Shown here piece after piece: positions 1 through 10,102 of a stretch of 64,000 bases of DNA; positions within the stretch are counted from its first letter, which is position 1, and the number at the start of each line of letters is the position of its first letter. The DNA comes from Cymbomonas tetramitiformis (lineage: Eukaryota; Chlorophyta; Pyramimonadophyceae; Pyramimonadales; Pyramimonadaceae): assembly GCA_001247695.2 (NCBI GenBank), contig LGRX02034684.1, forward strand, positions 31,040 to 95,039, given 5' to 3'. The notes under the pieces are model-generated. The model searched no databases and was not told where the DNA came from. It saw only the letters and a list, made by a program, of their open reading frames with translations. Position numbers and translations under genes: made by a program.

Positions 1-135
1 AAGGGAAGGTAGCCAGTTTCAGTATACCGATGCCGTGGATCACCGTGCACATCTGTCGAAGACATTTATTCTCTCTCAGAATAATTTGAGTAACAACGTG
101 TTATTTCGAAACTTGGAGGTGAAAACAAACCATAC

Positions 136-1622
136 CTGCTCAACTGCTGAACTCTTCACACAACTATGCCCCGCATCGGAGTAACATGCCGCGGTGTTGA
201 AGGGAGGTTTGCCGATGCGCCGGTCCATCAGCAACATGATTTCAGCCGGACACCATGGAATGTCCAGAGGAGACATGAAGAACTTGAGGGGATGGCGGTC
301 GAAGTGGAAGACTCTCAAGTTCTTCTTCTTCAACATGCGATCCAGTTCTCCCCACTCGATGTCCGCATCCTTCTGCATGGGGCGCTTCCCGGTGTTCGCC
401 TTGGCTTTAAGGACTTCCTCTTTGACTGCGCGTTGGTCTTGAACCTCCCTCGCAACCTTGAAGACATCTTCCAGGGACCCTTCGTCGGACGAAAGCATTT
501 TCTGGAAGGCTTCCATTGTCGCGGCAGCTTTCAGTTTTTCTCCACTAGCGTTCCCAAAAGTTGGCACGACTTTCGCAATCGCTTCCTGCGTGTCGGGTGA
601 AAGAATTGCTTTTCCTTTTTTCTGCACAGGAGTGCAAGTGTGCACACCCTTGTGCTCGAAAAATAGCAGACACCCTGGCACGTCCTCCAGGTCGACACGT
701 GCAGCGATGGCACGAGCGGAACAAGCAACGTACTCGGTAGGGGTTTGGCACTTGGGGCAAGCCGGACCATGCACCTGTAAAGCACGAAGTTTTTTTAGGA
801 AGCTACCCAAGCTATCGGTGGAAACAAAGGTTTGTGTTTCACGAAAACAGAAATATATACCTTGTGCCCAAGGAAGTCGTCCTCGTTTTTACCGGTCGTG
901 CGCGACATTCGCTTCACGAAGTGTTTGCCTCCAACTTGAAAGAACACACACTCCTCGTCTTTACAGACATATTCACCCAGGCAGTGCATTGAACGAGCCA
1001 GAACATTCTGTTTACCGTAAACGTCGCTCAGTCCCTTCCAAGTAGTCTTCCCAGCCTCCGACCAAGTTCGGTTGTTCACGAAGAAATCTAGTTGAAGTAA
1101 AGGTAGCCCTTTCCTCCCTCCAGTGAGCTCGCCTTTGAAGTGCGTACCGAAAAGTTTCGAGCCGTCAACGTCAAGTGGGACTTTAGAGGTGTGCGAAACT
1201 CCAACAGGCCAGATAATTTTCGTAGAAACATTGTTAGTACTAGCTGCGTCGTTTTTGAAAGGCTCCGAAGTACAACTTGCCTTTGAACTTTCGCCAGTGA
1301 TTTTAAAGTCTTCAGAATCGGAGTCGCTGTCTGAGTCTGACTCGGACACGAGTTCAGGCATGATTTCTTCCTCTGGTTCCGAAAACTCGATAAAAATCTG
1401 GTAAAGGTGTTCTGGATTAATTGGCAACAAGTCAACACTTTCGAATATTTCGTCGGTGTTCATGTTCATCAAGGTGTAACTTTGTTCGTCAGGAATTTTG
1501 AAAACCTTTCGAAGCACCTGCCCAACCGCGTAAGGCTCGCCTTTTGCAAAAGAAACCGGAACTTCGGAGATGGTTTGTTCACCATCTTTGCGAAAGACGA
1601 CGTTAAAAAATTGTTTTGACAT
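136..1622 (-). CDS. A1: zinc-cluster protein of palindrome unit 1 (partial)
   Basis: Two exons are visible: 1622-861 (254 codons from ATG) and 774-136. They join in phase 0 across an 86-base intron (donor GTATAT, acceptor TTTACAG). A further donor (GTATGG) at 135 shows that the gene continues off the left edge. Residues 1-80 look like a compact beta-rich, perhaps ubiquitin-like, domain. An S/D-rich acidic stretch lies near residues 95-110. A cysteine cluster follows (C-x5-C-x4-C in exon 1, then C-x2-C and H-x-C in exon 2). The same cysteine pattern occurs in A2 (10103-11785), so I treat them as homologues. The cluster resembles the WRKY-GCM1/FLYWCH type of DNA-binding zinc fold found in several eukaryotic transposases, but no catalytic core is visible. 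It diverges from B1 across 412 bases. DNA binding is inferred. Confidence 0.7.
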
Positions 1623-2034
1623 CTTTTATCTACATATTTCCAGTTGCTAAACATGAAAACAGAAAGAATTAAGACAAAACAGCGACTCTAAGTCTTTATA
1701 GCGCACACAAAAATAATACACCACCAGCGTAAGTTTGGAAAAAAATTCATAAGTATAAAATATGTCAGTAAAAATATTTATTTGAAAAATAATAGCTAAA
1801 AAAAACCGAACTTAAAAAAAAAAGAATATATAAAGAAATTCAATTTCTTTATTTTAAAAAAAAATATTGTCTCACAGAACCTCGCGCCGTCACGCTCAGT
1901 AGCGTTGCGAAGAAGAGTTGCGTCGTAAGTTTTCTTCACTTAACTCTAAAAGCCTGAAAGTCTTTTGACTGAATATTTTCACGCTTTAACTTACTTTACG
2001 TTCTCAGTAAAAAAACTTCACCGTCTCCGAAAAC
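1623..2034. promoter_or_regulatory. AT-rich divergent promoter region between A1 and B1
   Basis: 412 bases with no ORF lie between the start codons of A1 (minus) and B1 (plus). The middle (about 1680-1870) is very A/T-rich with several poly-A and poly-T runs. Position and composition suggest a shared bidirectional promoter. I cannot place a single TATA box with confidence because the whole tract is TATA-like. Confidence 0.45.
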
Positions 2035-5000
2035 ATGCCTCCAAAGAACAAAAAGTCAGCAGCGGCTCCTCAACGAAGTAGCGTGCGCCACAATTACCAA
2101 GAGATCTTCGACTCGCATTTTGTCGAACTGAAACCAGAGGCAACTCTGGAAGAGTGTTGGTTCGGGGACAACCCACGAGGCGACGAGAACGACGGAGAGG
2201 CTGTTAAAGCATCTTACGCGCAGCACGGCAAGCTCCGGGATGAACCAGCGATGCTCTGGGCGGTGCTGCCCTCAAAGCGGCCGCCCCACTACGAGCACGT
2301 GCCCAAGCGGTAAGATTCCAAAGCTCTACTAACTGTGCTGTACTGTTTTACCTGATTAGCTTTCTTCTTTGCGCATTTCTCTGGCAAAACAAGACATCTC
2401 AGAGAGTTTTGACATTAATGTCAAAAGCTTTCTTCTTCGCGCATTTCTCTGGCAAAACATGACATCTCAGAGAGTTTTGACATTAATGTCAAAAGCTTTC
2501 TTCTTCGCGCATTTCTCAGGCAAAACAAGACAACTCAGAGAGTTTTAACATTAATGTCAAAACTTTTCTTCTTCGCGCATTTCTCAAGCAAAACAAGACA
2601 TCTCAGAGAGTTTTGACATTAATGTCAAAAGCTTTCTTCTTTGCGCATTTCTCAGGTAAAACAAGACATCTCAGAGAGTTTTGACATTAATGTCAAAACT
2701 CTCTGAGATGTCTTGTTTTGCTAGAGAACTGCGCAAAGAAGTAAGCTTTTAACATTAATGTTAAAACTCTCTGAGTTGTCTTGTTTTGCCTGAGAAATGC
2801 GCGAAGAAGAAAGCTTTTGACATTAATGTCAAAACTCTCTGAGATGTCTTGTTTTACCTGAGAAATGCGCAAAGAAGAAAGCTTTTGACATTAATGTCAA
2901 AACTCTCTGAGTTGTCTTGTTTTGCTTGAGAAATGCGCGAAGAAGAAAGCTTTTGACATTAATGTCAAAACTCTTTAAGCGGTCATGTTTTGCCTGAGAA
3001 ATTCACAAAGAAGAAAGCTTTTGACATTAATGTTAAAACGACTCGAGCTGACGAGTTTTGTTTGCAGGTCTGAAAGCGTTGAGTCCTCACAGAGTCTCAA
3101 CTTTTTAGTAGACCCTTCTTCATCTTCAGAAGACGAGACAGTTCAACGCCCGATCCCACGTGGCTGGTACAACTGTGCGGACACGGCGACAGCAAAAAAG
3201 CGACGCAAAAACAAGGCTGATGCCAAACGCGATCTGAAGAAACGTAGGGAGAGTTGTCCTCTGTGGATGCTAGACTCGCAGTGGTAAATGGATGTTTAGC
3301 TCAAACATTAGAAAGTGTAAAAATATATAACATTTTATAGAATATTTTATACTGAAACCTTGCCTTGAAAAGCTGTTGTTTTCTTTTGAAAAAAGGTTTT
3401 GTGCCTTTCAGTTACAAGTACGTGTGTATTGACGGGCACGGACGACACGCATTCTACGCGCATGCCTTTGCGCACGGCTGCCAGCTTAGGCAGAAAGATG
3501 TGGAACCGGGTAATGGCATGTTCCTCACCCACAACGCCAACATCTTGGATGAGACTCTCACCCTTGATGAGATCACCACCTTGGCAGTCGCCAAGATCTC
3601 GGTTAACGACTCCGGGTCCAAGACCCGGACGTTTTTTCAAGACTACTCGATGTTCAAGTGAGATCCTTTTTACTTGAATTCTAAACCCTATTTTAAAATA
3701 TTGCGAGTTTTGAGTTTGTTCGCATATTTTTCAGATGGAACATCTTGGCTTTTCAAAAAAGCACAAAGAAGAAAGTTAAATCAACGGACCTCTTGGCTCA
3801 GTACCAAAGTGATGAGTTCGATCAACGCTTTTTTACGAGGCTTCTCAAGATCGTGGAGTACCTCCAGGACAAGCTCAAGATCGAGGAGATCATCCGCCAG
3901 TGCAGCAACGCTCTTGGCAAAGGTTGTTGCTTGAACTTTGACTCCTTGTACAGCAACAAGGAGTTGGAGAGGCTCAACGCGGTCCAGCAAGTGCAAGTCT
4001 TCGAGGAGTGCTTGAAGAGCCTGCCTTTCGTTGAAAACACCCAGGGTGGAGGTGTTAGAAAGATCACTGACGCGAAGAAGTTGAAGGCCGTGGAGACAAG
4101 TCCGAAACCGACACGTGTGATTACATCTCCACGGTCCTTCACGGATTGCTGCACGGCGTTCTGGATGAGGTCCCTCACAATCGATCACATCAATTCCATG
4201 GGCGGGAAGGTAATGGACTCTGAGAAAGCGGCCCAATGGATGGAAAGCCTGAATCAGGGAAAGCTCGACCACGTTCTCTTGGGAGAGGTACGTAGAGCTC
4301 TGAAAACTTGTTCTTCTTTTATTTCACTCTTGAAAGATGTTTCTTAAAAAAACACCCCACACTTCTTTCAGGCTGACAATCTGAAGGCGCCATCAGCGGT
4401 GAATGCTGGCCGTCTGGCTGGAAAGGAGGACCTTTACATGAAGAAGGCCGTGAAGAGGTACATCGATCACTGCCGATGGAAGGAGGTCAGTGAGGTGTCG
4501 ACAAAAGCCGAAGACGATGATGAGGTTGAAGTTGAGGTTGATGATGCGGGGGATGAAAGTGGTGAAGAGATGGAGGTGGATGACTTTGCCCTTTCTGAAG
4601 AAGAGGATGACGAACGGGACGCCCGACTCCAAAGGAAGCAGGAGCGTAAGAAAGTCGAGGAGTTCGAGGCCCGCGCGGAAAAACTTACCAGGGTGGAGAA
4701 GCGGAATGAAGAGTTCAAAGAAGAACGGTGAGTGCAACTGGGTGGAGTATTTCATGGTTACCCCTCACACATCTTGCTCACCTGTTTAAGGTCTCGCAGA
4801 AACAAGATGGACGAGTTAGCCGTTGAACTGGAAAAGAAGGAAGCCGAAGACCTGGAGGTGGAACAGAAGCTCCAAGCTAAGTTGGCGGAGAAGGCCGCAG
4901 AGTTACGTGCGGCGAAGTTGCAGAAGAAGGCCGAGGCGGAAGAGGTAGAGAAGGAAGAGGAGGAAGAGGTGCCGGAGCCACTCGATCTGTCTAACGTGTC

Positions 5001-6534
5001 CGTGGACAAGGTTTTGGCCACGGGCGGGCCCTTGCGCAACGGTACGGAGCCTGTTTTTGATGAGACACATGCTGAGGAACTCATGAGTTTCATCGCCTTG
5101 CGGTGGACTTCTCTTGAATATGAGAAGGATTACCCGGTGTACGTTGAAGTCAAGACAACAACTGACCTGAAGAAAGAGGCCAAAGGGGCGGGAAGAAAGA
5201 AGAAGCAGGCGGCGGAGCCGAAGGTTATGTTTCGCCTGCGCAAGCACAAGATGGCGGGAGCTGTGCAAGACCCGATCGTATTGACATCCCGTGCCATCAT
5301 TGGTGCAGGTAAGCTCTTGTTCATGTGTGGCTTAATTGTTTGTTGTTGGCCAGACATTGCGGGGGCTGAAAAGAGTTGAGTTCATTGCAGGAATTCCATT
5401 GTTGACTTTGGTCCTGGGGACGTACGAGGAGATTGCAAAGGACTTGCATGCCAAGTTGATGGAGGGAGTCGGGATCGCGGCGGTCATCACGGATGTCCCA
5501 TGGGGTGACGAGAAGGACACTGGGTACAACACGGAGGTTGAATGGGGTGCAGCATTGCAGGCAATCAGCACTGTATTTGATCTGAACGCGGCCCTGTCAG
5601 AGGACAGCAAGAAGCAGGACCTGGGCAAGGCGGATGGCGAGGCCATCGTGTTCGCAATGGGAGACATCACGGCATTGAACTGCATAAACCACGAGGCCTC
5701 AAAGAACCGTCTGAAGGTACACGGGATGCTTCGCTGTTAGTTTGAGGGTGTGCTTGAAGCCACGGGGACTGAAGTGGTATGTTTGCACAGGTATACAAGA
5801 ACATGCCGGGGTTCGTGCTGTTGGATGGTGTACGCCAAAGTGAGGTACGGGGGAACACACCCACGGCTTCAGGGCACCTGTACACCACTCTGGCACGTTC
5901 CCTGAACAAGCCGAAGCTGGATTACAAGAAGGCGGTGCTGGCAAAGTTCGGCCCGGACTTGGAGGGTATAGCCGGTGTGCAGACCTTGACTAACTTTTTT
6001 TGCGGGAATGTCTTGGGCCCGTTGTCCTTGTTCGAGTACCAATCTTTGGAGGCGGTCCTTGAGAAGAACGTGAAGGAGTTCGGGGCGAAGGAGAACTGGA
6101 CTTCCAAAAAGACCTCGGACATGGTGAAATATCTGTGTGAGATGGCAATGGAGCATTACCAGGAGTACGCGGCGCCGTTCCAGGCTTTGCACTCGACTGG
6201 TACATTCAAGCATAACTGCCAGATCACGGGATGTGCGGCTTTGAAGAGCAAGTGTAGCGAGGACGGCAAGACTTTGGTGGTGGGACAGAAGAGCGTCGAG
6301 CTTGGGGAGTATCTGGTGGAGAGGTACACGTCCTCTGCGGGTCAGGTGGTGATGGACCCTTTCATGGGCTCGGGCAGTGGGGGGATTGCGGCCCTACGAA
6401 AGGGCCGCTGCTTCCTAGGCTACGAACAGAAGCAGACCAACTATTTCTCGGCGGTTTTCCATCTCAGTTGCGCCCTGCAGAAGATGATTGAGGGCGATGA
6501 AGACTTTGTTCTTTTCAAGTATGAGATTCCTTAG
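2035..6534 (+). CDS. B1: ParB-like domain fused to a beta-class DNA methyltransferase, 8 exons
   Basis: Exons 2035-2309, 3068-3283, 3412-3657, 3735-4287, 4372-4727, 4791-5308, 5391-5716 and 5791-6534 join in frame with GT/AG borders to give 1,077 aa without a stop. Exons 1-3 look ParB-like: an N-P-R-G segment, then the signature I-D-G-H-G-R-H-A at the start of exon 3, comparable to DGQHR in B2. The middle (exons 5-6) is acidic and coiled-coil-like. Exon 7 holds methyltransferase motif IV (T-D-V-P-W, about residue 754). Exon 8 holds motif I (D-P-F-M-G-S-G-S-G, about residue 1017) and a following G-Y-E. Motif IV before motif I is the permuted order of beta-class N4-cytosine/N6-adenine methyltransferases. 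ParB-methyltransferase fusions are familiar in phages and bacteria, so a prokaryotic or viral ancestry is plausible. The clean reading frame suggests an active gene. The target base is unknown. Confidence 0.82.
2355..3040. repeat. Ten palindromes at exact 68-bp spacing inside a large inverted repeat (B1 intron 1)
   Basis: Copies of the 20-bp palindrome TTTTGACATTAATGTCAAAA, some with one or two changes, start at 2407, 2475, 2543, 2611, 2679, 2747, 2815, 2883, 2951 and 3019. The spacing is 68 bases throughout. The 48-base spacers (AGCTTTCTTCTT..GCGCATTTCTC type) point one way left of about 2689 and the opposite way right of it, so the whole array is one roughly 680-bp inverted repeat. It fills most of the 758-base first intron (2310-3067). 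Confidence 0.93.
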
Positions 6535-7038
6535 GCCCTCCATAGATATTTGTCATTGTGTAAGCGGGAAGGTCCCAAAGGATGAAGAGCTGCAGAGTGT
6601 AGTTTTTGCCGCGGCACAAGTGTGACAATGGCCGAAAGATGAAGAAGTAGACTGATAATTACAGAAGTTCGAAAGGAAGGTCTTACGCGAGTCGAGAAGG
6701 GGCGGTACCACCGTGCTAGTATTGAGGTGTAAGAATAGCCTACGGAAAGTTTTGCGCGAGTCGAGAAGGTGTAGCTTTGCTGCGTTAGTATTGAGGTGCA
6801 AAAATTGCCAACTGGACAAATCTGTAAAGTATAAGTATGTTGTTAAACGGCCCATTTAGAACCCTGTATTTACATAGAAACCTATATGCGGTGCGCGTAT
6901 CGTAGACGGAGAGTAAAATACGGAGCAAATAAGAGCAACCGCGTGCCGTTAACTAAATTACCTCGTAAACACGGACTCTAAATACTAAGAGTTTCACCTC
7001 GTTGTATTCATGGGTCCCTCGTAGTGGTGACGAAATTT
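6535..7038. other. Gene-free tract between units 1 and 2
   Basis: No convincing ORF. Two imperfect direct repeats about 69 bases apart (near 6675-6735 and 6745-6805) share CGCGAGTCGAGAAGG and a downstream TAGTATTGAGGTG block. The right border of unit 1 and the left border of unit 2 probably fall here, but I see no clear terminal repeats. Confidence 0.5.
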
Positions 7039-9395
7039 TTACAAATATTGTTTTGGCAAACTCGGGTCCTCGGGACCCCGTAACCTCGGCACTTGCGTTT
7101 GGTGGAAATAATATCGTACATCAAACCCTAAGGCTGTTAGCGAGGTGCTTATAGCCTCTAGGGTAAGAACAGGCTGCAGTTCTTTCGGATAGTTCTTCAA
7201 CTCCAGAGCTTCCTTCCGCCATTCCTCTCCCAGTTTTGGATCCAGTAACCGCAAAATCTGCAAGCAAGACACGTTGGACACATGTAAGGGGGGCGACACG
7301 ATTGTCACGCGTGGGTGAGAACTGAAGCTAGCGCCAAAGCTTGACAATCGTATACGATTGTCACGCGTGGGTGAGAACTGAAGCTAGCGCCAAAGCTTGG
7401 CAATCGTATACGATTGTCACGCGTGGGTGAGAACTGAAGCTAGCGCCAAAGCTTGACAATCGTATACGATTGTCAAGCGTGAGTCAGGGGCGAAGCTAGC
7501 GCCAAAGCTTGACAATCGTATACGATTGTCACGCGTGGGTGAGAACTGAAGCTTGACAATCGTATACGATTGTCACGCGTGGGTGAGGACACATGAGAGA
7601 GCGCGGAAGTTTCATACCTTTTGCGCATCCCGCTCGCGCGATTGGAGGAGGGCAACTTTTGCCGAACGATCCTGAATCCTGGAAATCTCGTTCGAGTAGG
7701 CCGCCGCGGTCGTATCGCTCAGATTGTTCCGATACCAAGCGTTACTCTTGGCACTAGCTTGCCTTACCGGGAATTGTGTAAAATGCGCCAGTTGTTCTTC
7801 CGAGGCGTCGGCAATATTCAACAGCAAAATCCATTTATCGTGTTCGTGAGAGTCAACAAGACTTTCTGTTTGGTCGGTGTTCGTCAGTGTCCCGATAAGG
7901 CTCTGCGCAAACCGAAACTTGTAAAAATCTCATTCATGTACACACGGTATTTTATTGAAACGATGAAACAAACGATATCATACAAGGATTGCTTACCAAA
8001 ACACAAAGAGGTGTTTCTTTCTTCAGAATTATAATCGTTGTGGCCAACCCCTCCAGAGAGGACCTATTATTGGTCTCGGTACCGTTCCAGAATGCTTTAC
8101 GTTTCCTTGCGTCCAGGACAAGGTCAAGCCAGGCGTCATAGCGATGCTGGCCATCCACCACGACAAGCTGCATTCGCATGAACTTCTTCTTCACCCACCT
8201 CTTGTAGTCGTCAGGATCATTATCGAATAGGCTGAGATAGTCTTTTTCCAGATTGCTCACCATTTTATCGAAGTTGATTAATTCCTCAGGAGCCACCGCA
8301 TCCGCCGCTGCAAGCAACCGAAATGAACTCAGGTCTGACAATCGTATACGATTGTCAAGCTTTGTAGGAAAGTCCCGAACCCTTGCATAATGCTAGTGCT
8401 GACAAGCAATGCCTCACCGGGATAAAACTTGGACATGAGCATTTGCCTATACTCTTCGTCCGTGTAATAGTGTCCAGTCCACCACGCGATGACATGTGAT
8501 TTGTCCACCTCCCATCGCTCCATGATGACCTTCTTCTGCTTCTCTATTCCCTCTTGTGAAGTCGCGCGGGTAAACGAAAGTTGGTTTGCGTCCCCCTCAA
8601 CATCAGCAGGATGTAACAGCAAGCCAAGAGGGGCAACTAATGGAAGCTTTTTGTCTTCTCGAGAATTATGCTGGGGACGATAAGTCCATTCTGAGATCAC
8701 TTTTTTGATATTCAGCGGTCCTGGGAATACGTAGTCTTGCCTGTTGTCGCACCAGTGGTCCCAGATATCGCTGCCTTACCCTTCGTGTCACGAGCACGCT
8801 TTCGCGGTGGTGCACTCCCCGAAGCCTCGGGTGCAGGAGCTGACGCTGCCTCTGGCGCTGCCTCTGGCGCAGCATCTGCATCAGCTTTTCTCTTACCTAG
8901 CATTCTTTTAAGAGTGTTAGCAGTTTTAGTTGCGTTCTGATTCTTCAGTAATGCAACAGCTGTATCAACTATCTCCCCACCATCTCCACCTTCCACAAGG
9001 GCCAGAATTCCTGTCTCGAGGTTTTGCTTCTCCTTCTGTTTATTTGTAGCGGCATACTCGAGCATTAGCGCAACGACTTGCTCAGCTGGTTGCTGAGCTG
9101 GTTGCTGAGCTGGTTGCTGAGCTGGTTTCGGCGCACCAACTTTAATAGTCAGCCTTTGCGATTTAGCTGTAGCTTGAGGATCACTTGCGACTGGAGTGGC
9201 ATCTCCACTTGCGACTGGAGTGGCATCTCCTGCGGTACCTGGAGCAACACCAGCGGCGGGTAACTCATTTGAACCACCTTCACCGGATGCCATAGATCCG
9301 CTCTGAGAGGCCTGTGCACCTCCGGAGGCCATACGCTGTAAATCTCTAATTGTGCCTCCGAATTTCTTTCGAGCGGTTTGTTTTGTACGAGCCAT
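7039..9395 (-). CDS. B2: protein with histone H3 tail mimic and ParB-like DGQHR domain, 5 exons
   Basis: Exons 9395-8753, 8690-8418, 8334-7997, 7902-7618 and 7257-7039 join in frame (585 aa). Exon 1 begins M-ARTKQTARK-KFGG, identical to the first nine residues of mature histone H3, with the GG at H3 positions 12-13 also kept. A low-complexity linker with repeated P-A-Q-Q follows, then a helical stretch and a basic K/R segment. Exon 3 holds V-V-V-D-G-Q-H-R-Y-D-A-W, a ParB/DGQHR-family signature. No methyltransferase motifs follow, unlike B1. An in-frame TGA at 8712 is removed if the 62-base intron 8691-8752 (donor GTGCGA) is used; otherwise the gene is broken there. An alternative ATG at 9527 would add 44 residues and bury the H3-like tail. 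A TATAAA sits 34-39 bases upstream of the 9395 ATG, which favours that start, but the 9527 ATG also has a TATA-like stretch upstream. Confidence 0.72.
7290..7580. repeat. Array of 20-bp palindromes in B2 intron 4
   Basis: The perfect palindrome GACAATCGTATACGATTGTC starts at 7343, 7455, 7511 and 7555, with a one-base variant at 7399 and a half-site near 7297. Spacing is 56, 56, 56 and 44 bases. Between them is a shared spacer containing CGCGTGGGTGAGAACTGAAG and CTAGCGCCAAAGCTT. The array fills most of the 360-base intron 7258-7617, which has a GTATGA donor and a TTGCAG acceptor on the minus strand. Confidence 0.93.
8337..8356. repeat. Single copy of the unit-2 palindrome in B2 intron 2
   Basis: A perfect GACAATCGTATACGATTGTC lies in the predicted 83-base intron 8335-8417 and directly abuts its AG acceptor on the minus strand. 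It is another case of the palindrome placed in non-coding sequence inside the gene. Confidence 0.85.
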
Positions 9396-9428
9396 GCAAT
9401 AATGAAATAAATGACACCCCGACATGCA

Positions 9429-9434
9429 TTTATA
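9429..9434 (-). promoter_or_regulatory. TATA box candidate for B2
   Basis: TATAAA on the minus strand ends 34 bases upstream of the B2 start at 9395. This geometry implies a very short leader and is the main reason for choosing the H3-mimic ATG. The competing ATG at 9527 also has a TATATATA-type tract about 40 bases upstream (near 9562-9570), so two transcripts are possible. Confidence 0.4.
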
Positions 9435-9604
9435 GGGCTGCAGGTACGCACCTCCCTCACGCCCGGCAGCCACAGCCTGTGCCTTAGCAGTGGGCTTTCT
9501 GACTCTTGATAATCTCCCTGTAGACATCTGTAAAATTATGAATTATTTTAATATTTTCCTAGTATATATAGATAAAAAATCTATAAATATATCTACTACA
9601 ATAC

Positions 9605-9960
9605 TCACGTGTGACAATCGTATACGATTGTCAAGCTTCGACCGTACGGTTAATCATATTCAGATGTGCACGAGTAGTGACAAACTCTTCGCGAATATCC
9701 AGGCAGGGTTATACGACATGCAATAGGATACACGATCTCGGCGCTAAGTTCGGCTCTCTCTCACGTGTGACAATCGTATACGATTGTCAAGCTTCGACCG
9801 TACGGTTAATCATATTCAGATGTGCACGAGTAGTGACAAACTCTTCGCGAATATCCAGGCAGGGTTATACGACATGGAATAGGATACACGATCTCGGCGC
9901 TAAGTTCGGCTCTCTCTCACGTGTGACAATCGTATACGATTGTCAAGCTGAAACCGTATG
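9605..9960. repeat. 156-bp tandem repeats, each with one palindrome, upstream of B2
   Basis: GACAATCGTATACGATTGTC starts at 9613, 9769 and 9925. The two intervening 156-base units are nearly identical (TCACGTGTG before the palindrome, then AAGCTTCGACCGTACGG and a block ending CTCTCTCACGTG). The array lies between the 3' end of A2 and the 5' end of B2, that is, in the B2 upstream region. Confidence 0.93.
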
Positions 9961-10102
9961 GTTAATCATATTCGAATGTGGACGAGAGTGCTAATACATG
10001 CAATGGTATACAAAATGTTTTGAATAACGTATATGAAAATGCATACACTGTAAAATATATAAGATGCCATCACAGATTTACGTTTGTATTCTAGCTAAGC
10101 AA

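Noticed and set aside
458..1045. Plus-strand ORF of 195 codons opposite A1
   Set aside because: It lies antisense to a better-supported spliced gene with a zinc-cluster pattern and has no recognisable domain.
2355..3040. CRISPR array (regular repeats and spacers)
   Set aside because: Spacers are copies of each other, the repeats are palindromes in an intron, the orientation flips in the middle, and there are no cas genes; the DNA is eukaryotic.
8701..8715. Premature stop (TGA at 8712) making B2 a pseudogene, or stop-codon readthrough
   Set aside because: A 62-base GT...AG intron (8691-8752) in the right phase removes it, and the other B2 introns are of similar length. The donor is weak, so this stays a caveat.
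7290..9960. Bacterial-type parS/ParABS locus
   Set aside because: The genes have spliceosomal introns and no ParA is present. The ParB link is limited to the DGQHR-type domain, so I keep it as an inference only.
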